Of a DNA stretch of 7,935 nt, positions 6,321-7,935 are shown piece by piece. The stretch comes from CBCPMX01 sp965120355 (lineage in GTDB: Bacteria; Bacillota; Clostridia; Oscillospirales; Oscillospiraceae), in NCBI GenBank assembly GCA_965120355.1, contig CBCPMX010000105.1, forward strand, positions 1 to 7,935, in the 5' to 3' direction. Within the stretch, counting starts at the first letter, position 1. Every line of letters starts with the position of its first letter. Under the pieces are notes generated by a model that was given only the letters and a program-made list of their open reading frames with translations, was not told the DNA's origin and did not search any database. A program made the translations under genes and the position numbers.

Positions 6321-7799
6321 ATGGAACAGTTTGATAATATAAAATGCCCAACCTGTGGGCGGGAGTATTCCGGCTTGCTGACCACATGCCCTTATTGTGA
6401 GCTTGGCCTGGATGCCACAACCTCACTTCCAAAGCTGACGAAAGATCAGATTGATACCACGCCCCCTCCCATGGAGGAGGAGGAACCGGTGATCGTATGG
6501 CCCGATCCGGTGGATCCCAACGCAGAAAAGGAAACGCAGGATCAGACCAGGGCCTGGAGCACGGCGTCTCCGGCGCCGGAACGGGAGACGGTGCAGGCTG
6601 TGCCGGTGGCCAGACAGCGGCGGGAGCAGGAACCGGAAGAGCGGGAGGACGCCAAAGTCCCCGGCTGGTTAACAGCCCTGATTTGTGTGGTATTGGGTGT
6701 GGCGATTTTGGTAGGCGCATTTTTGCTGCTGCGTTCGGCCGGTATTATCGGCAGCACAGAGAGTGAAAGCGGCGAGACCATATCGCCGTCGCTGCCTGTC
6801 AGTTCCACGCCAACAGAGACCGAAGACAATTTGGAAACTTCCACTTCCGAGCCGGTTGTCTCCGAGGATCTCCCGGAAGAGAGCGACAGCGCCTCCAGCG
6901 AGGTGGTCTGGCCCTCCGACACCGATGATGAAACGGATGATGAAGCCAGTGGGGCAGACGGCCAGGTTATTACCGATGATAGCACCCCCACAACTGAGAC
7001 TGTAGATGTGGAATGCGACAGCATTTCTTTGAATCTGACGGATATTTCCCTGTTTAACATTGGCGAGACATATACGTTTACTGTCAGCGTCACACCGGCC
7101 AGTGCCAGTGAATACGTCACTTGGGAGTCTTCTGACATTGCGGTTTGCTCTGTGGACGACAACGGCACGGTCACTGCGGTCAATGGCGGTACGGCAGAAA
7201 TTACTGCCACCTGCGGCGACCAGACGGCCACTTGCATTGTCCGCTGCGCCTTTGCCACTGTGGATTTGGATCAACTGTTCACGCTGAACTACACCGATAT
7301 TACGATGTTCTATCCTGGCGAAGAGGTGCAGCTCTCTGTGACCAATTTGGATGATGACAGCGAGGATATCCAGTGGGAGAGTTCGGACCCCTCTGTGGCA
7401 ACGGTAGAGGACGGCCTTGTGACCGCCGTGAGCAACGGCACCATCACGGTGACGGCCACGCTGATGTCCGGCTCCGTGGAAGGGCAGACCATGTCCTGCA
7501 TTGTCCGCTGTAATCTGACCGACGGGACGGACAGCAGTGATGTGAGCTTGTCGGGAGACTATAGCCTCAGCACCTATGACGCCACCATGACCCGGGAAGG
7601 AGAATACTTCCAGCTGACGGTCTCTTCTGCCACCAGTGATACTGTGCCCAGCCACACCTGGACCTCTGCCGATACAGACGTATGCTATGTGGATGAGTTT
7701 GGCGTAGTCTACGCTGTGGGCAACGGTACCACCACAGTCTCCACCACCGTAGACGGACAGTACTTGCAGTGCATCGTCCGTGTAAATATTTCGGACTGA
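6321..7799 (+). CDS. single-pass membrane protein: cytoplasmic zinc ribbon, acidic linker, three BIG2-like Ig repeats
   Basis: This 492-residue protein starts with a zinc ribbon, CPTC (9-12) and CPYC (23-26), predicted to bind one Zn in the cytoplasm. An acidic, proline-containing segment follows, with basic residues before one membrane helix (about 115-138). Next come a Ser/Thr/Asp/Glu-rich linker (about 145-230) and three bacterial Ig-like (BIG2) repeats at about 232-309, 310-397 and 405-490. Repeat landmarks are W268, W352 and W447 in WESSD-like motifs, GTVTAV-type strands, and CIVRC endings (305-309, 393-397, then CIVRV at 484-488). Cysteines at 276/305 and 455/484 have the same 29-residue spacing and suggest disulfides outside the cell. 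The ATG at 6321 is chosen over GTG at 6285 because AAAGGAGG lies 5 nt before it. There is no signal peptidase site or LPXTG motif. It is divergent from the kinase-fold gene. The function is unknown; a surface sensor, adhesin or complex partner is possible. Confidence 0.9.
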   Translation: MEQFDNIKCPTCGREYSGLLTTCPYCELGLDATTSLPKLTKDQIDTTPPPMEEEEPVIVWPDPVDPNAEKETQDQTRAWSTASPAPERETVQAVPVARQRREQEPEEREDAKVPGWLTALICVVLGVAILVGAFLLLRSAGIIGSTESESGETISPSLPVSSTPTETEDNLETSTSEPVVSEDLPEESDSASSEVVWPSDTDDETDDEASGADGQVITDDSTPTTETVDVECDSISLNLTDISLFNIGETYTFTVSVTPASASEYVTWESSDIAVCSVDDNGTVTAVNGGTAEITATCGDQTATCIVRCAFATVDLDQLFTLNYTDITMFYPGEEVQLSVTNLDDDSEDIQWESSDPSVATVEDGLVTAVSNGTITVTATLMSGSVEGQTMSCIVRCNLTDGTDSSDVSLSGDYSLSTYDATMTREGEYFQLTVSSATSDTVPSHTWTSADTDVCYVDEFGVVYAVGNGTTTVSTTVDGQYLQCIVRVNISD

Positions 7800-7935
7800 C
7801 TGCAGCATTTGTGAATCGGGAAACAGGCAGAACATTCTGCTATGACAGCAGCGGGGGCGGGGGAAAAGGACCAAGGGCGCTCAGGTTTTTTAACAAGAAG
7901 TTTTTCTCTTTTTTCTCCCACCTCCCCCTCTGCAA
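7800..7935. other. intergenic tail with overlapping hairpins and a G-rich stretch; no gene seen
   Basis: Two short hairpins share a CTGC segment: GCAGA/TCTGC (7827-7840) and CTGCT/AGCAG (7837-7851). Two GGGGG runs follow at 7853-7863, then a T6 run at 7886-7891 and a pyrimidine-rich tract to the end. A terminator for gene 4 is expected here, but no strong GC stem directly precedes the T-run, so I do not call one. A - strand frame starting with GTG at 7921 overlaps the gene 4 end and looks spurious. Confidence 0.4.

Noticed and set aside
6669..7874. 401-codon open frame on the - strand opposite gene 4
   Set aside because: It is antisense to the BIG2 repeats, whose motifs are clear on the + strand. 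The translation is rich in His, Gly and Arg without domain features, as expected for a shadow.
7709..7921. 70-codon - strand frame at the right edge
   Set aside because: It starts with GTG and overlaps the end of gene 4 by about 90 nt. The purine-rich tract before it resembles a ribosome site, but the protein has no recognisable pattern.

Overview
The window looks like a chromosomal segment from a Gram-positive gut-type Firmicute, most like the Oscillospiraceae/Ruminococcaceae group. The reasons are strong AAGGAGG-type ribosome binding sites, TTG as well as ATG starts, moderately high GC with GC-rich third positions, and proteins that join a cytoplasmic domain, one membrane helix and an acidic Ser/Thr-rich linker to extracellular Ig-like repeats. 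The assignment is inferred from style; no taxonomic marker gene is present. All four genes concern the cell envelope. I see no mobile element, CRISPR array, tRNA or rRNA.

Left half (1-3067, + strand): a short leader with a 14-bp palindrome and a candidate promoter precedes a two-gene operon. Gene 1 (168-1592) is an AlgI-like MBOAT membrane O-acyltransferase. Gene 2 (1604-3067, 11 nt downstream) is a membrane-anchored AlgX/AlgJ-like SGNH ('DHHW') protein. Together they form the usual pair that passes an acyl group, normally acetyl, across the membrane and onto a surface glycan. Gene 2 carries an unusual acidic insert of about 65 residues. A strong hairpin with an A-run on one side and a T-run on the other (3107-3155) ends this operon and the convergent kinase gene.

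Right half (3163-7799): two divergently transcribed genes share a 434-bp control region. Gene 3 (complement 3163-5886, TTG start) has a cytoplasmic Ser/Thr-kinase fold, one membrane helix, four fibronectin-III-like repeats spaced 87-88 residues apart, and an unrecognised C-terminal domain. Its catalytic loop reads HCN instead of HRD, so it is probably a pseudokinase. Gene 4 (6321-7799) has a cytoplasmic CxxC...CxxC zinc ribbon, one membrane helix, an acidic linker and three BIG2-like Ig repeats with a regular cysteine pattern. Each gene has a recognisable sigma-A-type promoter with a 17-nt spacer, and the control region holds several inverted repeats.

The best candidate for an undescribed system is the divergent pair. 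Two single-pass proteins with matching layout (small cytoplasmic module, helix, Ig-like stalk), one a predicted inactive kinase and the other a zinc ribbon, could form a transmembrane envelope-sensing or scaffolding complex beside a surface-glycan acylation operon. The domains and motifs are visible in the sequence; the shared function is inference. The last 136 nt contain no gene I can support.
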